The position numbers were made by a program, and so were the translations under genes. Under the pieces are notes generated by a model that was given only the letters and a program-made list of their open reading frames with translations, made no database searches and was not told where the DNA came from. A DNA stretch of 64,000 bases, from contig JAGSGF010000014.1 of NCBI GenBank assembly GCA_023955335.1, positions 1-64,000 of the forward strand, read 5' to 3'. Of the stretch, positions 24,945 to 32,497 are shown piece by piece. Numbering within the stretch: position 1 is the first letter of the stretch; the number at the start of each line of letters is the position of its first letter. The stretch is from Yoonia sp. (lineage in GTDB: Bacteria; Pseudomonadota; Alphaproteobacteria; Rhodobacterales; Rhodobacteraceae).

Positions 24945-25355
24945 ATGCGCATCCTTATCGTTCAAAGCAACTACGATCTAGGTCAGGTTTGGGTCCGTCA
25001 TGTTGAACGGTTGGGCGCATGCGTGCGCCACGTGCAAACTGGCCAAGCCGCGTTAGCGTTGCTTGAAGTCGAACAGTTTGACGCCATCGTGCTTGATCTG
25101 GTGTTGTCCGAGGGCAGCGCGCTGACGGTCGCCGACTTTGCGCAGTTTAATCAACCGACTGCAAATGTGGTTTTTGTGACAGACACCACGTTCTTTTCTG
25201 ACGGATCAATCTTTACCCTATGTGCTAACGCGCGGGCATTTGTGGAAACCGCGACCCCGCCTGACGACTTGGCCGCAATTGTTCATCATTATGCGCAGGC
25301 CGCTAGCCGCGCTCATGCGGCGCTGTATAGTCAAGGGCCGGGTTCACAGGGATAA
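24945..25355 (+). CDS. Stand-alone receiver-like protein with atypical active site
   Basis: The 136-residue protein has the length and strand pattern of a response-regulator receiver domain with no output domain: MRILIVQSNYDLGQVW, FDAIVLDLVLSEGSAL with the potential phospho-acceptor Asp at about residue 51, and ANVVFVTDTTFF. The acidic pair after strand 1 is replaced by Gln-Ser, and the usual Lys after strand 5 is absent (RAFVETATPPDDL). It may therefore be a pseudo-receiver that is not phosphorylated normally. ATG 24945 is preferred to 24888 because the N-terminus then matches the family. Its last 53 bases overlap the end of the convergent GST gene. Confidence 0.75.
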   Translation: MRILIVQSNYDLGQVWVRHVERLGACVRHVQTGQAALALLEVEQFDAIVLDLVLSEGSALTVADFAQFNQPTANVVFVTDTTFFSDGSIFTLCANARAFVETATPPDDLAAIVHHYAQAASRAHAALYSQGPGSQG

Positions 25356-26277
25356 TCCGGTGCGGATTGATTGTCTCATGGCTGTAGTGATAGTGCCGCA
25401 CAATATGGGCCATGTTCACGGTTCCGGCAACGCCGTCCCGCTGGTATAGCTCGCGGGTGTAGGCCCACAGGTTCGGGTAATCCACGATCCGGTTCCGATT
25501 GCATTTAAAGTGTAGATGATAGACGGGGTCGAACCGGATAAGCGTTGTGAACAGCCGCCAATCTGCTTCTGTGATGACATCCCCGATCAAATAGCGGTTT
25601 TCGCTCAGCCGCGCCTCGAGCCAATCCAATGTGTCGAACAACGGGTGCACCGCGGCGTCATATGCAGCCTGCGTTGTCGCAAAGCCGGCCTTGTAGACCC
25701 CATTGTTAAACGTGTCGTATATCCGGTCGTTCACTGGCGCAATTTCGTCACGCAGTGCGATTGGCCAGTAGTCATCCGTGTTTCTGGTGATCCCATCAAA
25801 GGCACTGTTGAACATGCGAATGATCTCGGACGATTCGTTCGACACAATTGTTTCGCGCTCTTTGTCCCACAGGATCGGGACGGTTACGCGTCCCGTCATG
25901 GTCGGTTCAGCCCGCAAATATATATCGCGCGCAAATGGCAGCCCAAACAGGGCGTCGCCTGTTGCCCCGTGGTCGTCTGTTTCAAACGTCCATCCGTCAG
26001 ACAACATATCTGGATGCACAACCGAGATGCTGATGTGATCGGTCAGCCCTTTGATCGCCCGAAAGATCAGCGTCCGATGTGCCCACGGGCAAGCGTCAGA
26101 CACATAAAGGTGGTAACGCCCTGATTGCGCTGCAAAACCATCCGCCCCCGTTGGCCCTGCAGACCCGTCTGCAGTGATCCAATTGCGGAACTGGGCGTTG
26201 GTGCGCTTAAACGCCCCGCCTGTGGATTTCGTGTCATACCAAACGTCATGCCAAACGCCGTCTACAAGCTGACCCAT
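25303..26277 (-). CDS. Glutathione S-transferase, glutathionyl-hydroquinone reductase type
   Basis: The 324-residue protein matches the Xi-class GST family (YqjG/ECM4), which reduces glutathionylated hydroquinones. The catalytic Cys lies in SDACPWAHRTLIFRAIKGL near residue 60, with the thioredoxin-like domain before it and an all-helical domain after it (ADWRLFTTLIRFDPVYHLHFKCN, about residue 240, is diagnostic). Upstream sequence in the track up to 26682 is not coding. The ATG at 26277 follows a perfect AAGGAGA ribosome site. The 3' end overlaps the receiver gene by 53 bases, tail to tail. Confidence 0.93.
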   Translation of the reverse strand: MGQLVDGVWHDVWYDTKSTGGAFKRTNAQFRNWITADGSAGPTGADGFAAQSGRYHLYVSDACPWAHRTLIFRAIKGLTDHISISVVHPDMLSDGWTFETDDHGATGDALFGLPFARDIYLRAEPTMTGRVTVPILWDKERETIVSNESSEIIRMFNSAFDGITRNTDDYWPIALRDEIAPVNDRIYDTFNNGVYKAGFATTQAAYDAAVHPLFDTLDWLEARLSENRYLIGDVITEADWRLFTTLIRFDPVYHLHFKCNRNRIVDYPNLWAYTRELYQRDGVAGTVNMAHIVRHYHYSHETINPHRIIPVNPALDYTAPHERG

Positions 26278-26589
26278 CGGGATCTCCTTTCGTTTTCTAA
26301 GTTGATCAGGAGGTAGCCTATCTTTGTGTGAACACAAACCCCTCCCTGCGCGCAAGTTTGGTGCATCCATGCACAGATGGGTCAGGTGTCGGGAAACCGC
26401 TGTCCGATGCCGTTTAACCGTTTGCAGGCGGGCCGCTGCCCTCATATACACGGCCCAACGAAGCCAAATGGCCAGACAGGTTGAAGGCGCAGGGTTGACC
26501 CAAACGGGGACCAGATGCGTCTTGTCGTTGACCTTCCCATCTTGCGTCCGCGCAGGCCGTCTGGCTGTGATATGAAAAAGGACCGCGCC
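26278..26589 (+). promoter_or_regulatory. 312-base leader upstream of the cbiX operon, possibly structured
   Basis: This stretch has no convincing gene on either strand. It holds a hairpin GTGCATCCATGCAC, a GGGAAACCGCTG segment, GGCGGGCCGCTGCCC and GCCAAATGGCCAGACAGG, which loosely recall blocks of the cobalamin riboswitch in the right order, but the diagnostic GCCACTG and AAGCCAGGAGACC cores are not matched. It is the only place where the promoter and control of the seven-gene plus-strand run can lie. Confidence 0.35.
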
Positions 26590-26799
26590 ATGCGTTACGT
26601 GCTGACAGTTGTGTTTGTTTTGACCGGTGGAGCTGCGGCTGCGGATCCGGGACATTTGATTGAGCTTGCAGGACACGACCATTGGGTCGGTGGTGCTGCG
26701 ATTGGTCTGGCTATTTTGGCGGGCCTTTGGGGTGTTCTAAAGGGGGGCGACGACGCAGAAGAAGAAGCCCAAGAAGAGACGGAAGAGGAAGTCGCATGA
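26590..26799 (+). CDS. Small exported membrane protein, DUF6732-like
   Basis: The 69-residue product has a signal peptide (MRYVLTVVFVLTGGAAAADP), then HLIELAGHDHWVGGAAIGLAILAGLWG with a membrane helix, and a very acidic tail (GGDDAEEEAQEETEEEVA). It resembles small Rhodobacterales proteins that precede cobalamin genes. The start at ATG 26590 follows an AAGGA site; the upstream ATG at 26572 is possible. It overlaps cbiX by ATGA. The HDH motif plus acidic tail could bind a metal ion near the membrane; that is a suggestion, not a demonstrated role. Confidence 0.68.
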   Translation: MRYVLTVVFVLTGGAAAADPGHLIELAGHDHWVGGAAIGLAILAGLWGVLKGGDDAEEEAQEETEEEVA

Positions 26800-28004
26800 A
26801 AACGGGTGTTATGATTTGCGGGCACGGCTCGCGGTCCCAATCTGCTGTCGATGAATTCGCGACACTGGCGCAAAAGCTGCCTGCGTATTTGCCGGACGAC
26901 TGGCTGTGCGACTATGGCTATCTGGAATTTGCGAACCCTGTGATCCGTGATGGCCTTGATAACCTGCGTGACGCGGGCTGCGACCGTATCCTAGCGGTTC
27001 CCGGTATGTTGTTTGCGGCCATGCATGCCAAAAATGATATTCCAACGGTTCTGAACACATACGCCACCCAGCACGGTGTGACCGTCAGTTATGGCCGCGA
27101 ATTGGGCGTTGATCCCAAGATGATCGCAGCCGCCGCAAGCCGTATCCAAGACGCGGTCGCTGCTGCCAATTTCAAACACGGCGACGTATCACTGCATGAC
27201 ACCTGCCTTGTTGTCATTGGCCGCGGTGCGTCTGATCCTGATGCCAATGGCAACGTCGCGAAAATCGCGCGTATGCTGCACGAAGGTATCGGCTTTGGCT
27301 GGCATGAGGTTGGCTATTCTGGCGTGACGTTCCCGCTGGTTGAGCCTTGCCTGACCCACGCAGCCAAGCTGGGCTACAAACGGATCATCGTATTTCCGTA
27401 TTTCCTATTTTCGGGTATCCTGATCGACCGCATTTACGGGTTTACCGATCAAGTTGCAGCGGAAAATACCGACATCCAATTTATCAAAGCAGGTTACTTG
27501 GGCGACCACCCCAAGGTGCTGGAAACCTTTGCAGAACGGATCATCGAACAAACGGGTAAGAACCCGCCACCAAACTGCGGCACCTGCGCCTACCGGACCC
27601 AAGTTCTGGCGATGGAAGGCGGCAAAGAGGTCACTATTCCGGCGGACATGCGCGAAAAACACCCAGCGTTTTCCGACACACCGCCGCCGACTTGCGTGCT
27701 GTGCAAATACCGGACCCAAGTCTTGGGCTTTGAGGGTGAAGTCGGTGCCGTGCAAGAATCGCACCACCACCATGTGGAAGGTCAGGGTGCATCTGCCCCC
27801 GGCTCTAACGTAGCGGACTGCGCGTTCTGCGACACGTTTTGCACAGGCGTCTGCCGGCTTGAGGCCGCGAAGGATCACCATCATCATCACGATCACGGGG
27901 AGGGCCACCATCATCACCACGACCATGATCACGCGCATCCTGTGTATCCACACGCCCAACACCCGCACGGCCCCGAAAGCGCACGCAAAACCAAGCGGTC
28001 CTGA
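26796..28004 (+). CDS. cbiX: Sirohydrochlorin cobaltochelatase CbiX with Cys- and His-rich tail
   Basis: CbiX inserts cobalt into sirohydrochlorin (early-insertion route) or serves as a related class II chelatase. The 402-residue product has two chelatase-like halves: ICGHGSRSQSAVDEFA at residue 8 with the catalytic His, and VIGRGASDPDANGNVAKIARM near residue 140, with VEPCLTHAAKLGYKRIIVFPYFLFSG near residue 183. The tail beyond residue 255 carries CGTC, CVLC and CAFCDTFCTGVC clusters and a His-rich end (about residues 360-395). Similar Fe-S and His-rich tails are known in Bacillus CbiX. It overlaps the preceding gene by ATGA and starts the cobH-cobM run. Confidence 0.9.
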   Translation: MKTGVMICGHGSRSQSAVDEFATLAQKLPAYLPDDWLCDYGYLEFANPVIRDGLDNLRDAGCDRILAVPGMLFAAMHAKNDIPTVLNTYATQHGVTVSYGRELGVDPKMIAAAASRIQDAVAAANFKHGDVSLHDTCLVVIGRGASDPDANGNVAKIARMLHEGIGFGWHEVGYSGVTFPLVEPCLTHAAKLGYKRIIVFPYFLFSGILIDRIYGFTDQVAAENTDIQFIKAGYLGDHPKVLETFAERIIEQTGKNPPPNCGTCAYRTQVLAMEGGKEVTIPADMREKHPAFSDTPPPTCVLCKYRTQVLGFEGEVGAVQESHHHHVEGQGASAPGSNVADCAFCDTFCTGVCRLEAAKDHHHHHDHGEGHHHHHDHDHAHPVYPHAQHPHGPESARKTKRS

Positions 28005-28008
28005 CTCC

Positions 28009-28050
28009 TCGCTTTTTTCAAAATACTCCCGCCGGAGGCTCCGCCACCTG
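28009..28050. repeat. Rhodobacterales-type intergenic repeat fragment
   Basis: GCTTTTTTCAAAATACTCCC followed by GCCGGAGGCT lies between cbiX and cobH. This short element with a CCGCCGGAGG core is, to my knowledge, widely scattered after genes in Rhodobacterales genomes. The CTCCCGCCGGAG part is a near-palindrome. Confidence 0.55.
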
Positions 28051-28072
28051 CATCATCCAGAAAGCTCACGCC

Positions 28073-28708
28073 GTGCGCACATATGAAAAAGACCCAAGCG
28101 CCATTTACGCGGCTAGCTTTGCCACCGTGCGCGCAGAGGCGCGGCTGGACCGATTTCAGGCGGACATGCATCCGCTGATCACACGGCTGATCCATGCGTG
28201 TGGCATGATCGAAGTGGCCGACCGGCTTGCTTGGTCAAAAGGTGCTTATGGCGCGGGGCACGCCGCTTTGAAGTTGGGTAAGCCGATTTTGTGTGATTGT
28301 GAAATGGTCGGTGCGGGCATTATCCGTCGGTATCTGCCAGCAGATAATGACGTGATTGTCAGCTTGAATGACCCATCTGTCCCTGACCGCGCAAAGGCGA
28401 TTGGTAATACGCGGTCCGCTGCGGCAGTCGAGCTTTGGGCCGATCATTTGGACGGCGCGGTGGTGGCGATTGGCAACGCGCCAACCGCTTTGTTTCATTT
28501 GCTTGAATTGATCGATGCAGGTGCCCCAAAACCGAGTGTGATCCTTGGATTTCCAGTCGGCTTTATCGGTGCGGCTGAAAGCAAGGCCGAATTGGCTGGC
28601 AACCCGCGCGGGTGCGATTTTGTGGCGTTGCGTGGCCGGCGCGGTGGGTCGGCAATGGCGTCCGCTGCGGTGAACGCGCTGGCTGCCGGATTGCCGGAGG
28701 ATAAATGA
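28073..28708 (+). CDS. cobH: Precorrin-8X methylmutase CobH
   Basis: CobH moves a methyl group from C-11 to C-12 of precorrin-8X to give hydrogenobyrinic acid. The 211-residue sequence shows the family blocks FATVRAEARLDRF near residue 16, VADRLAWSKGAYGAGHAAL with the catalytic region (the active-site His appears as LITRLIHACGMIE near residue 40), ILCDCEMVGAGI near residue 73 and FPVGFIGAAESKAELA near residue 163. The start is GTG at 28073. It overlaps cobL by ATGA. Confidence 0.95.
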   Translation: MRTYEKDPSAIYAASFATVRAEARLDRFQADMHPLITRLIHACGMIEVADRLAWSKGAYGAGHAALKLGKPILCDCEMVGAGIIRRYLPADNDVIVSLNDPSVPDRAKAIGNTRSAAAVELWADHLDGAVVAIGNAPTALFHLLELIDAGAPKPSVILGFPVGFIGAAESKAELAGNPRGCDFVALRGRRGGSAMASAAVNALAAGLPEDK

Positions 28709-29910
28709 TGACCGCTCCGTGGCTTCATATCGTTGGGATCGGCGAAGACGGTTTGGATGGATTGATCCCAGCAACCCGCGCCGTTGTAGAAGCCGCTGAG
28801 GTCATCTTGGGTGGTGACCGTCATCATGCGCTGGTTGACGGGATCGGGGCAGAACGGATCGCATGGCCATCGCCCTTCAACGCGATGATTGAAACCATTG
28901 AGGGCATGCGCGGACGTCGTGCGGTCATTTTGGTTACGGGCGATCCGCTTTGGTTCTCGGTTGGGGCGCGCATTGGCCAGTCAATTGATCCGTCCGAAAT
29001 TGTGTATCACCCGCAGTTGTCTGCATTCCAGCTGGCCGCTGCCCGTATGGGCTGGTCATTGCCGGATGTCGAAACCCTGACCGTGCATGGCCGTCCGGTT
29101 GAGCAGATGATTGCGTTCATTCAGCCCGATGCGCGTTTGTTGGTGCTAACGACTGGGGCCGAGACACCCGCGCAGATCGCTGCATTTTTGACGGACCGCG
29201 GGTTTGGTAAATCCGCCATGACTGTGCTGGCCGCGATGGGTGGCAAGGATGAGCTTCGTTTTGATGGTTTGGCCGAAAGATGGGGTCACGAGGTGCCTGC
29301 GTTCAATACATTGGCGGTGGAGTGCATCGCGGCCCCTAATGCGGCGCTGCTACCCCGTGTGCCCGGTTTGGCGGATGCATTGTTCCAGTCTGATGGCACG
29401 ATGACCAAACAAGAGATACGTGCGGCCACGTTGGCCAAACTGATGCCAATGCGCGGTGCGCTGTTATGGGATATCGGATGCGGGTCTGGATCTGTTGCCA
29501 TCGAATGGATGCGAGCGGCTCGCTATGCGCGTGCTGTTGGGATCGAGCCTCGCGCAGACAGGCGAGCGATGGCCGGGGCCAATGCGCTCGCTCTTGGTGC
29601 GCCGAAGTTGGAATTAGTGGATGGGTCTGTCCCTGAAGCACTGGACGGTTTGGCTGCACCGGATGCAATTTTTATTGGCGGTGGTTTGAGCCGTCAGACG
29701 TTTGAGGCTGCATGGGCCGCGTTGCGTCCGCTTGGTCGGCTTGTGGCCAATGCTGTTACGTTAGAAAGCGAAGCCGTCTTGATGGAGTTGCACGCTGCTT
29801 ATGGTGGCGACCTTGTTCGTATTTCGGTGTGTCGTGCAGAGCCCGTTGGTCGGTTAACCGGCTGGCGTCCTGCGATGCCTGTCACCCAATGGAGCCTTGT
29901 AAAACGATGA
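28705..29910 (+). CDS. cobL: Precorrin-6Y C5,15-methyltransferase (decarboxylating) CobL
   Basis: CobL is a fusion of CbiE- and CbiT-type methyltransferases that methylates precorrin-6Y at C-5 and C-15 and removes the C-12 acetate carboxyl. The 401-residue product starts WLHIVGIGEDGLDGLIPATRA (CbiE glycine-rich loop), with VTGDPLWFSVGARIG near residue 76. The CbiT half from about residue 225 contains TKQEIRAATLAKLMP and the SAM motif LLWDIGCGSGSVAIEW near residue 252, and PDAIFIGGGLSR near residue 313. Its ends overlap cobH and cobI by ATGA. Confidence 0.95.
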   Translation: MMTAPWLHIVGIGEDGLDGLIPATRAVVEAAEVILGGDRHHALVDGIGAERIAWPSPFNAMIETIEGMRGRRAVILVTGDPLWFSVGARIGQSIDPSEIVYHPQLSAFQLAAARMGWSLPDVETLTVHGRPVEQMIAFIQPDARLLVLTTGAETPAQIAAFLTDRGFGKSAMTVLAAMGGKDELRFDGLAERWGHEVPAFNTLAVECIAAPNAALLPRVPGLADALFQSDGTMTKQEIRAATLAKLMPMRGALLWDIGCGSGSVAIEWMRAARYARAVGIEPRADRRAMAGANALALGAPKLELVDGSVPEALDGLAAPDAIFIGGGLSRQTFEAAWAALRPLGRLVANAVTLESEAVLMELHAAYGGDLVRISVCRAEPVGRLTGWRPAMPVTQWSLVKR

Positions 29911-30668
29911 CGACTGATGACGCGCGGCTCGCGCCGACGCCCCACCCGCCGATCCAAAACCCGGCTGGCCAAGGCACGTTGTACGGCGTTGGTCTTGGAC
30001 CAGGTGCTGCTGATTTGATGACGCTGCGCGCTGCCCGCTTGATCGAGAAAGCATCGGTTGTTGCATACCCCACGTTGGCTGGTGGTGATAGTTTCGCCCG
30101 GTCTATTGCGGCCGACCTGATTGCCCCAGCCTGCCGCGAGATTGTCATGGATGTACCGATGACCGTTGCGCGTGCCCCTGCGCAGGCGGCCTATGACAAG
30201 GGTGCTGCTGATATCGCGGCGGTCTTGGATGCTGGCGAGGATGTCGTTTGCTTGTGCGAAGGCGACCCGTTTTTCTATGGGTCGTTCATGTATGTGTTTG
30301 CCCGTCTGTCGGATAAGTACCAAGTCGAGGTTGTCCCCGGTGTGACGTCGATCACGGCCTGTGCGGCAAGCGCCGGAATGCCGCTTGCTGCCCGCAACGA
30401 GCGGCTGACCGTCTTACCCGGCCCGTTGCCCGAGGATGAACTGCGTGCCCGTATTGACGGTGCCGAAAGCGTTGTCATCATGAAAGTTGGTCGCCATATG
30501 GCCAAAATTCGCAGTGTGATTGACGGTTTGGGACTGACCGACCGTGCAGTATACGTCGAGCGTGCGACGCTCCCGCAAGAGGTGGTCGTGCCCTTGGCCG
30601 ATGCCCCTGAAAAAGCCCCCTATTTTTCGATGATTTTGCTCACCAAAGGAGCCGACCCATGGCTGTAG
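29907..30668 (+). CDS. cobI: Precorrin-2 C20-methyltransferase CobI
   Basis: CobI methylates precorrin-2 at C-20 using S-adenosylmethionine. The 253-residue product has the tetrapyrrole methylase pattern: GTLYGVGLGPGAADLMTLRAAR near residue 22, VCLCEGDPFFYGSFMYVF near residue 114, and VVPGVTSITACAASAGMPLA near residue 140. The first 20 residues are a Pro-rich extension (APTPHPPIQNPAG) before the domain. ATG 29907 overlaps the cobL stop by ATGA, and the track's earlier start would lie inside cobL. The end overlaps the next gene by 10 bases. Confidence 0.94.
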   Translation: MTTDDARLAPTPHPPIQNPAGQGTLYGVGLGPGAADLMTLRAARLIEKASVVAYPTLAGGDSFARSIAADLIAPACREIVMDVPMTVARAPAQAAYDKGAADIAAVLDAGEDVVCLCEGDPFFYGSFMYVFARLSDKYQVEVVPGVTSITACAASAGMPLAARNERLTVLPGPLPEDELRARIDGAESVVIMKVGRHMAKIRSVIDGLGLTDRAVYVERATLPQEVVVPLADAPEKAPYFSMILLTKGADPWL

Positions 30669-32497
30669 CCCCCGCAGTTCTTAAGCCCGTCGTTTTGGCC
30701 TTATCCCGTTCAGGCGAACCGGTCGCCCATAAGATTGCCGCATTGCTTGGCGCACAAGTCCATGGCCGCGAGGGTCGTGTGGATACTGCTGATGCATTTT
30801 TCGCCAATGCATTGGATCACACCCGTGATCTGTTTGCCGCTGGCGTCCCGGTGATTGGTGTCTGCGCAAGCGGTATTTTGATACGCGCTGTGGCCCCTTT
30901 GTTGATGGACAAAATGGCCGAACCACCTGTTTTGTCGGTGTCAGATGACGGCGCCGTTGTTGTCCCATTGCTGGGCGGGCACCGCGGCGCCAATAAATTG
31001 GCTGCTCAGATTGCGGGTACGCTGGGCGCTATTGCCGCTGTGACGACTGCTGGCGATGTCGCCTTGGGTGTCGCACTTGATGAACCGCCAAAGGGCTGGG
31101 CGTTGGTCAACCGGTCTGATGCAAAGGGCGCTATGGCTGCGCTTCTGTCTGGCGGTGGTGCCACGGTCATTGGCGACGCGCCATGGCTTGCAGATTTACC
31201 TGCCGGTGATGCGTTGCAGATTTCAGCTACGATGGACCTTGTCGCTGATTTGGGCGAAGCGCATTTGCAGTTTGCCCCCCAACGTCTGACATTGGGCGTT
31301 GGCTGCGCGCGCAATTGCGACCCCGCGGAGCTGGCTACGTTGGTCCATGATGTCTTGCTTGCGGCTAATGTTACGCCTGCGGCGATCCATTGTGTAAATA
31401 CGATCACCCTTAAGGCGGATGAACCTGCGATTATTCAGTTGGCAGCGAGCTTGGGTGCGCCCATGCGATTGTTTGAAGCGGATGTTCTGGACGCAGAGAC
31501 GCCGCGTTTAGAAAATCCATCAGATGTAGTTTTTGCCGAAGTCGGGACGCACGGCGTATCCGAGGCGGCGGCGCTTGCTCAAGCAGGGCCAGATGCCACA
31601 TTGTTGGTTGCTAAGAAAAAGACGGCCAATGCGACCTGTGCGCTTGCGATTGCACCTGCACCGTTGGTCGAGTTGAAGGGCCGCGCTCGTGGTCGGTTGT
31701 CGGTCGTCGGTATCGGCCCCGGCCAAGCGGCTTGGCGCACGCCAGAGGTGTCGCGGTTGGTCGCCGAGGCCGAGGAACTGGTCGGCTACGGGTTGTATAT
31801 CGATTTGCTAGGCCCCTTGGCCGTTGGAAAGGATCGGTCTGATTTCCCGCTGGGCGGGGAAGAGGCCCGTTGCCGCTATGCGTTGGAGCAGGCTGGTAAG
31901 GGCAAGAACGTTGCCTTGGTTTGTTCGGGTGATGCAGGCATTTACGCGATGGGCGCGTTGGTGTTTGAATTGCTGGACCGGTCCGAGGCCGAGTTGGGCG
32001 TGTCTGACGCTGCCCGCCGCGTCGACGTTGTTTGCTCGCCCGGCGTGAGCGCCCTTCAGGGCGCCGCCGCCCGAGCCGGCGCGCCGTTGGGCCATGATTT
32101 CTGCACCATTAGCTTGTCCGATCTGTTGACACCACGCGATGATATCATCCGCCGCTTGCATGCCGCAGCCGAGGGCGATTTTGTCATCGCATTTTATAAT
32201 CCGGTGTCGAAAACCCGCCGCACGTTGCTCGCCGAGGCCCGCGATATCCTGCTGCAACACCGCCCTGCGGACACGCCTGTGATGCTTGCCAGCTCGCTCG
32301 GCCGCCCAGAGGAACACGTGCGCTATCGCCGGTTGGACCAGCTCGAGGTCGATGAGGTTGATATGCTGACCGTCGTTTTGATCGGGTCCAGTAACTCGCG
32401 CCTTGCCCAAATGGGCGAGGGCCCTCGTATGTTCACACCGCGCGGCTATGCCCGTAAAATTGATGGCGATTTGGCCAGCGCAAAGGATCAGTCATGA
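30659..32497 (+). CDS. cobJ: CbiG-CobJ fusion: cobalt-precorrin-5A hydrolase-like domain plus precorrin-3B C17-methyltransferase
   Basis: The 612-residue protein joins two enzymes. The first about 335 residues look like CbiG: the N-terminal part with VPLLGGHRGANKLAAQIA near residue 102 and a C-terminal CobE-like part with LTLGVGCARNCDPAELATLV near residue 210. From about residue 345 it is CobJ/CbiH: LSVVGIGPGQAAWRTPEV, then ALVCSGDAGIYAMGALVFE near residue 420, and VIAFYNPVSKTRRTLLAEA near residue 510. CobJ methylates C-17 and contracts the ring; CbiG opens the lactone in the anaerobic route, while CobE is of uncertain role in aerobic organisms. Overlaps link it to cobI and cobM. Confidence 0.9.
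   Translation: MAVAPAVLKPVVLALSRSGEPVAHKIAALLGAQVHGREGRVDTADAFFANALDHTRDLFAAGVPVIGVCASGILIRAVAPLLMDKMAEPPVLSVSDDGAVVVPLLGGHRGANKLAAQIAGTLGAIAAVTTAGDVALGVALDEPPKGWALVNRSDAKGAMAALLSGGGATVIGDAPWLADLPAGDALQISATMDLVADLGEAHLQFAPQRLTLGVGCARNCDPAELATLVHDVLLAANVTPAAIHCVNTITLKADEPAIIQLAASLGAPMRLFEADVLDAETPRLENPSDVVFAEVGTHGVSEAAALAQAGPDATLLVAKKKTANATCALAIAPAPLVELKGRARGRLSVVGIGPGQAAWRTPEVSRLVAEAEELVGYGLYIDLLGPLAVGKDRSDFPLGGEEARCRYALEQAGKGKNVALVCSGDAGIYAMGALVFELLDRSEAELGVSDAARRVDVVCSPGVSALQGAAARAGAPLGHDFCTISLSDLLTPRDDIIRRLHAAAEGDFVIAFYNPVSKTRRTLLAEARDILLQHRPADTPVMLASSLGRPEEHVRYRRLDQLEVDEVDMLTVVLIGSSNSRLAQMGEGPRMFTPRGYARKIDGDLASAKDQS

Noticed and set aside
27405-27968. Minus-strand ORF with a Val/Met-rich segment opposite cbiX
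   Set aside because: A reverse reading of the His-rich tail of CbiX.
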